A stretch of 38,775 nucleotides of DNA from an uncultured Oscillospiraceae bacterium (GTDB lineage: Bacteria > Bacillota > Clostridia > Oscillospirales > Oscillospiraceae), in NCBI GenBank assembly GCA_944383165.1, contig CALWON010000017.1, forward strand, positions 1 to 38,775. Direction: 5' to 3'. Under the pieces are notes generated by a model. That model made no database searches, was not told where the DNA came from, and saw only the letters and a program-made list of their open reading frames with translations. Of the stretch, positions 32,072 through 38,775 are shown piece by piece; position 1 is the stretch's first letter; the number at the start of each line of letters is the position of its first letter. The position numbers and the translations under genes are program-made.

Positions 32072-33943
32072 TTGACACATTTCTCCCTCAAAACTCTACT
32101 TTCTCTCTCCCTGTCAGCCACTCTCCTTCTGTCCTCTGCCAGTGCTTTGACCACAGAACAGGCAAAGCTGCTTTTGGAGCAATACTATGTGGAGGACCTT
32201 CCGGAATCCGTTTTGGAAGCTGACACCTTGGAGGAGGTCATTGCCAACCTACACGACCCCTACACAGTCTATATGACCGCTGAGGAATTTGAGTCATTCT
32301 CCTCACAGCTGACCGGGCAAACCCTGTCCGGTGGAATTGGTGTGATGTTAGCCGGCAATACAGAAGCCGGTGCACAGGTACTCTACCTTGTGCCAGACGG
32401 TCCAGCGGCACAGGCTGGGCTGCAACCTGGCGATTTGGTGATCTCTGTCGATGGGCAGACCATCACCACAGATACCGATACTGCCGGGCTTTTGGTAGGT
32501 GAAGCTGGCAGTACCATTGCCCTGACTGTACAAAAACAGGGCGAGGAGACCACCCAAGTGGTGACTATGACCCGTGCTGCCATCCATTTTCCCACAGTCA
32601 CTTACTACAGTTTAGGCGGTGGCACAGGCTATCTGATCTGTAGTACCTTTGGAACAACCACTGCACAGGATATGGAGACCGCTCTGCTTGCCCTTGAGGA
32701 CCAGTCCGATGTGTGGATTCTGGACTTACAGGACAACGGCGGCGGTTATTTGGATGAGGCTGTGGACATGGTGGGACTGTTTACAGAATATGCACCTGTC
32801 ACCTATTCACTGGACTATACAGGCGACTATACCCCAGATTCTCCCAAGCAATCCATACAGGATTTGACCGATGCCCCTGTGATTGTACTGACCAATCGGG
32901 CAACTGCCAGTGCTTCTGAGATGTTCGCCTCTGCCATTCGGGATGCCAACGCTGGCATTTCCATTGGACAGCGCACCTATGGCAAGGGGGTTTCCCAGAT
33001 TCTTTTGGACGAAAACAGCTATCCAGATTTGTTTGATGGGGACTGTTTCAAAATTACATCTGGTCGTTTCTACTCCCCTGAGGGCACCAGTAACCATGTC
33101 ATTGGTGTGTTTCCCACACTGCTCATTTCCCCTTCCAACACACTGTCTGTGGCAAAGCTGCTCCACGGTACACCACCTACGGACAGCACCAACTTTTTGA
33201 TGCTGGAGCTTGCCGACCAGGTGTTCTATCTGGCAATCGAGGAAGGTATGAACAGTCCCAGTGCATTTTTGGAACTTTTGCAGGCACTGCCCCCCTCCGC
33301 TTCCCTGTATCTTGGGCAGGGTGGGGAGACTTGGATGCCCACTGCACCCGATGAACTGGCACAGGAGCTGTCCCTCCCCTTCCAGTCCAGAAGTTTTTCT
33401 GACATTGACGATTCTCCCTACCAGTACGCTATTGATAGCCTTGCCTCCCAGTTGCTTTTAACTGGCTATGAGGACGGCACATTCCGCCCACAACAGACCA
33501 TTTCAAGGGCAGAATTTTCTGCTATGCTGGCTTCCGCTGTGCAGCCCTTCCTGTCGGAACGGAATTTCTTTTCCGATGTGGCTCCCGATGCCTGGTATGC
33601 TCCCTATGTCAACGCAATGGCTGCCTATGGGGTATTCCAGGGGGATGAACAGGGGTTGTTCCATCCCAATGACCCCATTTCCTATGAGGAAGTAGTCACA
33701 GTACTCAATGCTCTCATTGCCTCCCTGACCATAGATGGGGCATTCTGGGCGGAACAGCCAGCCACAGAACAGGACTATGCCACCTATGCCCAGTATTCCA
33801 CATGGGCAGTAACAGCGGCACGAAATCTGGAACTTTTTGACTGCCTGATTCCAGTGGAACAGCCCCAACAGGCTGCCACCAGAGAACAGGTGGCTGCCCT
33901 TATTTTTGAAACCTTGGATTCTCAGCATATTTTATGGAATTGA
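32072..33943 (+). CDS. Secreted S41 (CtpA-type) protease with PDZ and SLH domains
   Basis: The start is a TTG at 32072 with AAAGGAG 8 bases upstream. The N-terminus is a signal peptide (about 1-26). A PDZ domain (about 85-165, LSGGIGVML, AAQAGLQPGDLVISVDG) is followed by the S41 core (about 185-350): GYLICSTF, LDLQDNGGGYLDEA, nucleophile S280 in RATASASE, general base K305 in TYGKG. The C-terminus has two clear SLH repeats (about 442-490, 500-550) and a degraded third (about 572-615), which should anchor the protein to secondary wall polymers. It is an extracellular carboxyl-terminal processing protease; the substrate is unknown. The first cobW gene follows 25 bases on. Confidence 0.92.
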   Translation: MTHFSLKTLLSLSLSATLLLSSASALTTEQAKLLLEQYYVEDLPESVLEADTLEEVIANLHDPYTVYMTAEEFESFSSQLTGQTLSGGIGVMLAGNTEAGAQVLYLVPDGPAAQAGLQPGDLVISVDGQTITTDTDTAGLLVGEAGSTIALTVQKQGEETTQVVTMTRAAIHFPTVTYYSLGGGTGYLICSTFGTTTAQDMETALLALEDQSDVWILDLQDNGGGYLDEAVDMVGLFTEYAPVTYSLDYTGDYTPDSPKQSIQDLTDAPVIVLTNRATASASEMFASAIRDANAGISIGQRTYGKGVSQILLDENSYPDLFDGDCFKITSGRFYSPEGTSNHVIGVFPTLLISPSNTLSVAKLLHGTPPTDSTNFLMLELADQVFYLAIEEGMNSPSAFLELLQALPPSASLYLGQGGETWMPTAPDELAQELSLPFQSRSFSDIDDSPYQYAIDSLASQLLLTGYEDGTFRPQQTISRAEFSAMLASAVQPFLSERNFFSDVAPDAWYAPYVNAMAAYGVFQGDEQGLFHPNDPISYEEVVTVLNALIASLTIDGAFWAEQPATEQDYATYAQYSTWAVTAARNLELFDCLIPVEQPQQAATREQVAALIFETLDSQHILWN

Positions 33944-33968
33944 TTCACAAAAAAGGAGTGTAACAACC

Positions 33969-35147
33969 ATGTGCAACATTGATATTATTTCCGGTTTTTT
34001 GGGTGCTGGTAAAACCACCCTGATTCAAAAACTGTTACGGGAAGTATTTCAGGGGGAAAAAGTGGTCCTCATTGAAAATGAATTTGGCGAGATTGGCATT
34101 GACGGCGGCTTTCTCAAAGAGGCAGGTGTGGAGATTACAGAGATGAACTCCGGCTGCATCTGCTGCTCTCTGGTGGGTGACTTTGGCACTGCCTTAAAGA
34201 AGGTTCTGAACGAGCACCACCCCGACCGCATTATCATTGAGCCATCCGGTGTGGGCAAGCTGTCTGACGTGATTGCAGCGGTGGAGCGGGTACAGCAGGA
34301 GACCCAGCAACTGACCCTGCACAGCTTTGTCACCGTGGTAGATGCCACCAAAGCCAGAATCTATATGAAAAATTTCGGTGAGTTTTTCAACAATCAGGTG
34401 GAACATGCCTCCGCCATTCTCCTGTCCCGCACCCAGAATATGGACGAAGCCCGTCTGCAAACTGCGGTCAATCTGCTGCGTGGTCACAACGAGCGGGCTG
34501 CCATCCTCACAACTCCATGGGAGCAGCTCACTGGCGCACAGATTCTTTCTGCCATGGAGGGTGGGCATTCTCTGGCAGAACAGCTCCTCTCTGAACTGCA
34601 CCATGACCACCACCATGAGCATGGGGAGAGCTGTGACTGTGGTTGCCACGACCATGACCACCACCATGAACATGAGGAGAGCTGTGACTGTGGTTGCCAC
34701 AACCATGACCACCACCATGAACATGAGGAGAGCTGTGACTGTGGTTGCCACAACCATGACCACCATCATGAGCATGACCACGAACATCACCACGACCATG
34801 GGGAAAGCTGTGGCTGTGATGCCTGTCTGGTTGGCTCTATGGGACACCACCACCATCACCACGCCGATGAAGTCTTTATGTCCTGGGGACGTGAGACTCC
34901 TCATAAGTACAGCCGTGAGGATTTACAGGATGCCCTGTCCTCTCTTGCCATGAGTCAGGACTATGGTGTTGTGCTGCGTGCCAAAGGAATGGTTCCCTGT
35001 GAGGACGGTTCCACATGGCTCCACTTTGATCTGGTGCCTGGTGAATTCCAAATCCGTAATGGAGCTGCTGACTACACAGGTCGTCTGTGTGTCATTGGTT
35101 CCGACCTGAAAGAAACTGCCCTGGCAAAGCTGTTCTGTCTGGAATAA
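33969..35147 (+). CDS. COG0523/CobW-family GTPase with His/Cys-rich tandem repeats
   Basis: G3E-family P-loop GTPase; relatives are zinc metallochaperones (ZNG1/ZigA-type) or act in cobalamin or nitrile hydratase metal loading. Walker A is GFLGAGKTT (9-17), the metal motif GCICCS is at 62-67 (C63, C65, C66), and a CobW C-terminal domain occupies about 300-392. Between them, residues about 210-298 are almost entirely His, Asp, Glu and Cys, including three 17-residue repeats with CDCGCHxHDHHHEH and a HHHHHH run, a likely zinc or nickel store. The ATG at 33969 follows AAAGGAG and is preferred to an upstream in-frame start. It is coupled to a second GTPase gene. Confidence 0.92.
   Translation: MCNIDIISGFLGAGKTTLIQKLLREVFQGEKVVLIENEFGEIGIDGGFLKEAGVEITEMNSGCICCSLVGDFGTALKKVLNEHHPDRIIIEPSGVGKLSDVIAAVERVQQETQQLTLHSFVTVVDATKARIYMKNFGEFFNNQVEHASAILLSRTQNMDEARLQTAVNLLRGHNERAAILTTPWEQLTGAQILSAMEGGHSLAEQLLSELHHDHHHEHGESCDCGCHDHDHHHEHEESCDCGCHNHDHHHEHEESCDCGCHNHDHHHEHDHEHHHDHGESCGCDACLVGSMGHHHHHHADEVFMSWGRETPHKYSREDLQDALSSLAMSQDYGVVLRAKGMVPCEDGSTWLHFDLVPGEFQIRNGAADYTGRLCVIGSDLKETALAKLFCLE
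34626..34778 (+). repeat. Three tandem 51-bp repeats encoding metal-binding units
   Basis: The units (34626-34676, 34677-34727, 34728-34778) are nearly identical and encode ESCDCGCxxHDHHHEHE. High identity points to recent duplication, and copy number could vary without breaking the frame. Confidence 0.95.
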
Positions 35148-35161
35148 GGAAGGTGACTGAT

Positions 35162-36109
35162 ATGAGCGACTCCCGCATTCCTCTCTATCTCATCACTGGA
35201 TTTCTGGACAGTGGAAAAACCACACTGCTCATTGACACACTGGGCATGGACTATTTCAACGATGGACAGCGGACTGTGTTGTTGTTGTGTGAAGAAGGCG
35301 AAGTGGAATATGACCAGTCCCAACTTTCCAAGCAAAATTGCCGTGTGGTACCTGTGGAAAGTCAAGACCAGTTGACCACCACTTTTCTGGAGGAAATTGA
35401 CCGCCGCTATCAGCCAGAACGGGTTCTGCTGGAGTACAACGGCATGTGGTCCATCCAGACCTTGCGTGATTGCAGACTTCCAAAAACATGGGGACTGTAT
35501 CAGGCAATCCATGTGATTGATGGCACTACCTTTGAACTGTACCGCAACAATATGCAATCTCTCATTGTGGACGCTGTATCTGAGGCAGATATGGTGCTGT
35601 TTAACCGCTGCACCCCAGATATGCCTCTGCCCGGCTGGAAGCGTTCCATTCGAGCCGTCAACCGGATGTGTGAAATTGTCTTTGAATCTCCTGAGGGGGA
35701 CGAGATGGAGGTAGAGGATATTCTCCCCTACTCTCTTGACGCCTCCCATATTGATTTGGAGGACGATGACTATGGTATTTGGTATCTCCATGTACAGGAC
35801 CATCCCGATTTGTATGTGGGAAAGACCATCACCTATACCGCTCTGGCTATGACCAGTCACAAGTTGCCAAAGGGTACTTTCATTCCTGGGCGCAATGCCA
35901 TGACCTGCTGTGAAGATGACATTCGCTTTTTCGGTTTTCTGTGTAAGTACCCCCAGAGCCGCAACCTGAAAAAAGGGCAGTGGGTCAAGGTACATGCTAC
36001 CATCCAATTTGAACATGCCGATGTTTACCAGGAGGAAGGGATTGTGCTGTATGCCGACCAAGTGGAGTTGACAGACCCACCTGCGGAACCTCTGGTTTAT
36101 TTTCGGTAA
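35162..36109 (+). CDS. CobW-like GTPase fused to a DUF1980 (YcgQ C-terminal)-like domain
   Basis: 315 residues from the ATG at 35162 (GGAAGGTG site). The N-terminal half is a G3E-like P-loop domain: GFLDSGKTT (13-21) and VLLLCEEGEVEYD, where the cysteine motif of CobW proteins has been lost. The C-terminal half (about 205-315) resembles DUF1980/TIGR03943: YVGKTITYTALA, FIPGRNAMTCCEDDIRFFGFL, GQWVKVHATI, IVLYADQVE. In many Firmicutes that domain is the tail of a membrane-permease partner (YcgR/YcgQ-type) encoded beside CobW GTPases. Here it is carried by the GTPase and no permease gene is in view. Direct metal handling by CC residues is possible. It ends the operon. Confidence 0.82.
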   Translation: MSDSRIPLYLITGFLDSGKTTLLIDTLGMDYFNDGQRTVLLLCEEGEVEYDQSQLSKQNCRVVPVESQDQLTTTFLEEIDRRYQPERVLLEYNGMWSIQTLRDCRLPKTWGLYQAIHVIDGTTFELYRNNMQSLIVDAVSEADMVLFNRCTPDMPLPGWKRSIRAVNRMCEIVFESPEGDEMEVEDILPYSLDASHIDLEDDDYGIWYLHVQDHPDLYVGKTITYTALAMTSHKLPKGTFIPGRNAMTCCEDDIRFFGFLCKYPQSRNLKKGQWVKVHATIQFEHADVYQEEGIVLYADQVELTDPPAEPLVYFR

Positions 36110-36170
36110 ACCGTTCCTGTCCATATGTATGGACTGTAAAAAAGTCTACATCTCCCATTTGAGAAAAATA

Positions 36171-36217
36171 AATCCAAGCAGGAAAATAGCAATCACAGCT
36201 ATCCTGCTTGGATTTTC
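36171..36217. terminator. Bidirectional terminator after the cobW pair
   Basis: AATCCAAGCAGGA (36171-36183) pairs perfectly with TCCTGCTTGGATT (36202-36214), with an inner TAGC/GCTA. Plus-strand TTTTC and minus-strand TATTTTTCTC tails follow, so it can end the cobW operon and the 36270 gene. Confidence 0.85.
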
Positions 36218-36269
36218 TAACTTTTTACGAAAGTTTTATTTTGGACAGTGGACCTTTTTTACAGCCCCA

Positions 36270-36686
36270 TCACCCTATGGAGCCATGGGGTAGATCTCTT
36301 ACAAATAGCAGTGAAATATTAACCATGACCTGTATGCTACCTGTTATAGCGGCTAATAAAATACTCTGGTCGAGAACCATATAAACGACCCAGCCACAAA
36401 ATATCGCATGTACCACATGCACTGTAATAACAAAAGCATACAACATGCCCTTTGCATATGTCTTTAGCCGATTAACTTTATTTAACTTTCCCCGACCTTT
36501 TAATATAGCCACTAGTGAAAATACTACCGCTATATAGTAATAAATCTGAACATAATTTCGTAACCAAAGGGTTGAAATTATAAGAGATGAGTTTAACACA
36601 AAAAATATGAAAAAAGACCACAAAAAGGAAACAACTACCAATATCAACAGTTTAAATTTTTCGCAACAAAAAACAGACCATTTCAT
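36270..36686 (-). CDS. Small four-segment membrane protein
   Basis: Not recognised. From the ATG at 36686 (GGGGGG site about 7 bases upstream) the product has 138 residues and about four hydrophobic segments, with a short charged stretch (KGRGKLNKVNRLKTYAKG) between the second and third. It lies 46 bases after the putative secreted protein gene at 36732-37169 and shares its AT-rich composition, so the two are probably co-transcribed. Its size and topology fit an immunity-like partner of a secreted peptide, but nothing identifies it as such. A GTG five codons upstream is the alternative start. Confidence 0.7.
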   Translation of the reverse strand: MKWSVFCCEKFKLLILVVVSFLWSFFIFFVLNSSLIISTLWLRNYVQIYYYIAVVFSLVAILKGRGKLNKVNRLKTYAKGMLYAFVITVHVVHAIFCGWVVYMVLDQSILLAAITGSIQVMVNISLLFVRDLPHGSIG

Positions 36687-36731
36687 GGTTTTGCCCCCCA
36701 CATATAATCTAGAAAATCTTGCTAATCAAAA

Positions 36732-37169
36732 CTAATTGCCATCATCGGGTTGCTCATTAGACACCCAATACCTATTAGTTTCACAGCCTAGGTATACTGT
36801 CTCGCCATCTTGAGTTTCAGTATAAAATAGGTAGTGATCCCAGAAGCCGCTACTCCATTTATCATAGTATGTATAACAGACATAGTCTCCTTGCAGGTGA
36901 CCTCCGGGGTTCCATAACTCAATAAGACCTGGCACTGCAATTACTAAAGACACCGGACCTAAAGCTGGAATAAAAAGGGATAGCAATCCAGTGACAAAAC
37001 TGCCCCCACCTGATAAGACACCCATTTCCATGTTTGTGTTTCCACTATGCTTAGAATAGTACACATAACCCTCAGGTGGTGAATGAGATTGAGTGCAATC
37101 ATTTTCGCTTGCTGCAAATGCGGAACCCGATGATGCAATAACTATCGCAAAGCATATTGCAAACGCCAA
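36732..37169 (-). CDS. Putative secreted protein with three cysteines, start disrupted
   Basis: Not recognised. The frame gives a hydrophobic leader ending SSGSAFA-ASEND, a good signal-peptidase site, then about 120 mature residues with a Gly/hydrophobic core (GVLSGGGSFVTGLLSLFIPALGP) and cysteines in ENDC, DYVCY and YLGCE, rich in Tyr and Trp. The only clean start is a TTG at 37169 with AGGAAAA upstream, which lacks the basic n-region of a signal peptide. Codons just upstream (SKKIGKSF) would supply it, but the ATG at 37211 is in frame with TGA at codon 3, and the best-spaced ATG at 37206 is one frame off. The gene may be mutated. Confidence 0.6.
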   Translation of the reverse strand: MAFAICFAIVIASSGSAFAASENDCTQSHSPPEGYVYYSKHSGNTNMEMGVLSGGGSFVTGLLSLFIPALGPVSLVIAVPGLIELWNPGGHLQGDYVCYTYYDKWSSGFWDHYLFYTETQDGETVYLGCETNRYWVSNEQPDDGN

Positions 37170-37318
37170 AAAAGATTTTCCTATTTTCTTACTATTTACT
37201 TCTCATAACATCTCTTCCCTTTCTGTACTTGTTTAATCCTCAGTGCGATTGGTTAAAAACTAGACCTACTATCTTACTGCACTGGAATCACACCCCCTTC
37301 ATTCTTTGCTAATTGCAC

Positions 37319-37339
37319 TTTCATTTGGACAGAATGAAA
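37319..37339 (-). promoter_or_regulatory. Inverted repeat in the leader of the secreted-protein gene
   Basis: TTTCATT-TGGACAG-AATGAAA is a perfect 7-bp inverted repeat located about 25 bases after the -10 of the promoter at 37362-37390. It could be an operator or leader hairpin. Confidence 0.4.
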
Positions 37340-37361
37340 AGTTATGTTATGTCATGTTCTA

Positions 37362-37390
37362 TATATATCACAAAATACAAAAAATGTCAA
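37362..37390 (-). promoter_or_regulatory. Strong promoter of the secreted-protein gene
   Basis: On the minus strand, a perfect TTGACA (37385-37390), 17 bases, then TATATA (37362-37367). It would produce a leader of about 145 bases before 37211, followed by 36732-37169 and 36270-36686. The strength suggests the locus is expressed. Confidence 0.75.
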
Positions 37391-37420
37391 TCATTATTTT
37401 TGTAAATTTTTAATAATTCG

Positions 37421-38149
37421 TTATTCTGTGGAAACATCCCGATGGTGCAAATACCAGATGGTAAGTAGGGTGAATAGTGCAGTATAAATCCCAACTGACA
37501 CAAAAAAGACCAAAAATTCTAATTTCATGGCGGGGTTATTTGCCCGCATCCCCAGACAAAGGAGTGAGTAGGGAAATCCATACCCAACCCCCTGAGCAGT
37601 TGCCATCAGCCCAAAAATACCACCTGCCAGACCAATGGCAACAGGAGGCGCAAAGGCACGCAAAACCAAACTGAGAAACAACTGTACCGCACACACAGAC
37701 ATTCCCCCAACTGCACCACACAGCAGCCACTCCCACAATTCTGGGGGCACTGGCTCAGAAATCCCAACCAGAAAACCACTGAACAGAAACAGCCCACCAA
37801 TACACAACTGCGCCAGAAAAGAAATTCCCACTGCCAAACTCAATTTTGCAAGGCACAGCGCAGAGATTGGCACCGGTGTAGTCATAAAACGGTTCCAGTT
37901 ATGGTCTGTATGTTCCAATCTCCACTGCCAGGCACAGAACACCCCCAACAGAGCAGGCAAAAAGAACAGAGAGGAAAATAAGGTATGCTGGCTCCACAAA
38001 CTATACCAACCATCTTCCAATACCTCCCGATTTGCCATATAATTTCCCGTTCCAAGGATGGCTGGAAACATAGGCAGCACCAGAAACGCCAGCCACACAG
38101 GGGAACGGCGGCATTTTTGTATTTCCCCGTTCAAACAACGCAGAAACAT
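37421..38149 (-). CDS. ABC-2 family transporter permease (lantibiotic-immunity type)
   Basis: 242 residues with about six membrane segments. The opening MFLRCLNGEIQKCRRSPVWL, the HTDHNWNRFMTTPVP stretch after the second segment, and CLAKLSL are typical of the ABC-2 permeases of lantibiotic immunity (LanE/LanG) and bacitracin-type exporters. These pair with a second permease and an ATPase to remove peptides from the membrane. It starts 3 bases after the preceding permease gene. The real substrate cannot be deduced; no ATPase lies in the window. Confidence 0.85.
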   Translation of the reverse strand: MFLRCLNGEIQKCRRSPVWLAFLVLPMFPAILGTGNYMANREVLEDGWYSLWSQHTLFSSLFFLPALLGVFCAWQWRLEHTDHNWNRFMTTPVPISALCLAKLSLAVGISFLAQLCIGGLFLFSGFLVGISEPVPPELWEWLLCGAVGGMSVCAVQLFLSLVLRAFAPPVAIGLAGGIFGLMATAQGVGYGFPYSLLCLGMRANNPAMKLEFLVFFVSVGIYTALFTLLTIWYLHHRDVSTE

Positions 38150-38152
38150 CCC

Positions 38153-38775
38153 TTACACCTCCTTTTTCACAAACAGAATACGACCTACCACCAAAAACAC
38201 CAATGCCCAGACAAGCAACAAAACCACATCTGTCATCTGTGGCAATCTCCAAAAAAATCGGGTCACTCTGGTGGTCTCGTTCCAGTCCATCCCCACCAAC
38301 GACATCAACCCATAATATCCCCATGGGACACATCGAATCAACCACACAGGAAACAGCAGGGAGAGAAGTCCCATAAAACTTCCAAATATGCCACTAATCA
38401 AAGGGGCTGCCTGATTGGCAAACTGCATGGATAACCCCTGTTGCAAAGCACAGACCATCATGGAAACAGTCCAGGAAATTAAGGTAAACAGCACCAGCCG
38501 AACCACAGGCACTGACCCAGAAAGTCCCACTGCCACACCCAGAACCAGAAAGAGCCCAGTGCGAACCACCAGCAGACCTGCCAGCACCAGTGCGCCCCAA
38601 ATGAGCTTGACGGTATAGAGTTGGCTGGGTGTCGCCAATGTCTCCAGCAGTTTCCATGTGCTCCCTTTGTGCTCCACTTCACAGTTTCGGCTCACCAGTG
38701 TGGCAACACTCAATGGCAACATAATGGCATCAACCAGAGCCAGATTATAGAGTAACAGCATCCAATCCGGTGGCA
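38153..38775 (-). CDS. Second ABC-2 permease, 5' end beyond the window
   Basis: A frame continuing past the right edge: visible residues PPDW-MLLLYNLAL and DAIMLPLSVATLVSRNCEVEHK, then KLLETLATPSQLYTVKLI and about five further membrane segments. The EHK...WK.LETLATP stretch equals the EHTDHNWNRFMTTP stretch in its neighbour, so the two are paralogous permeases of one complex. An in-frame ATG at 38761 exists, but the homologous N-terminus would extend further, so the gene is 5'-partial (roughly 40-50 residues missing). The ATPase and any regulator would lie upstream, outside the window. Confidence 0.85.
   Translation of the reverse strand, partial: PPDWMLLLYNLALVDAIMLPLSVATLVSRNCEVEHKGSTWKLLETLATPSQLYTVKLIWGALVLAGLLVVRTGLFLVLGVAVGLSGSVPVVRLVLFTLISWTVSMMVCALQQGLSMQFANQAAPLISGIFGSFMGLLSLLFPVWLIRCVPWGYYGLMSLVGMDWNETTRVTRFFWRLPQMTDVVLLLVWALVFLVVGRILFVKKEV

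Noticed and set aside
34626..34778. CRISPR-like tandem repeats
   Set aside because: The units are adjacent with no spacers, lie inside a coding frame and encode metal ligands; the same applies to 16648-16944.
34194..34904. Minus-strand frame with Val/Met-rich repeats
   Set aside because: Antisense reading of the His-rich cobW repeats.
36119..36134. GTCCATA-TG-TATGGAC palindrome
   Set aside because: Short, followed by no T-run, and next to a much better terminator at 36171-36217; no evidence of function.

Overview
The window looks like chromosomal DNA from an anaerobic Clostridia-type Firmicute, probably Oscillospiraceae-like. The grounds are the Gram-positive gene neighbourhoods (smc-ftsY, nadD/yqeK-LCP-rsfS), strong AGGAGG-type ribosome binding sites, frequent TTG and GTG starts, sigma-A-like promoters, a NadD-YqeK fusion, SLH domains, and a B12-dependent methionine synthase split from its reactivation domain. 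The genus is inferred, not shown. No tRNA, rRNA, CRISPR array or complete insertion sequence was seen.

Layout. 1-231: GC-rich, hairpin-containing DNA with an outward-facing promoter and RBS at the edge, abutting an N-terminally truncated GyrI-like gene (232-720); this looks like the border of a mobile element. 787-3171 (-): PcrA helicase. 3302-3793 (-): a small unknown protein. 4106-10155 (-): a four-gene cyclic-di-GMP operon, with a membrane sensor EAL phosphodiesterase (degenerate GGDEF) first, followed by two membrane diguanylate cyclases and one SnoaL-like/PAS diguanylate cyclase. 10354-11181 (-): RlmA-type rRNA methyltransferase, divergent from 11412-16123 (+), an operon of exonuclease III, MTHFR, a stand-alone MetH reactivation domain and MetH without that domain.

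16175-26347 (-) is the housekeeping block: smc, a small membrane protein, ftsY, then (from an extended -10 promoter) rph, XTP/dITP pyrophosphatase, yhbY, nadD-yqeK, an LCP wall-polymer ligase with nine 11-residue repeats, and rsfS, ending in a bidirectional terminator shared with metH. 26658-27160 (-) holds a small membrane-anchored protein split into two frames exactly at an A AAA AAG slippery heptamer. 27397-29619 (-) is an ECF sigma factor plus a membrane protein with three DUF4367-like repeats. 29777-30436 (-) is a Crp/Fnr regulator, divergent from purA (30710-32002, +). Downstream of purA are an S41 protease with SLH anchors and two tandem COG0523/CobW GTPases, one with a His/Cys-rich tandem repeat and one fused to a DUF1980-like domain.

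36218-38775 (-) is an AT-rich accessory segment: a small membrane protein, a putative secreted Cys-containing protein whose start is broken, and two ABC-2 permeases of the lantibiotic-immunity type running off the right edge. It could be a peptide-toxin or immunity-type locus, but the ATPase and regulators lie outside the window. The least explained and most testable items are the slippery-site gene, the AT-rich secreted-protein locus, and the GTPase-DUF1980 fusion with no partner permease in view.
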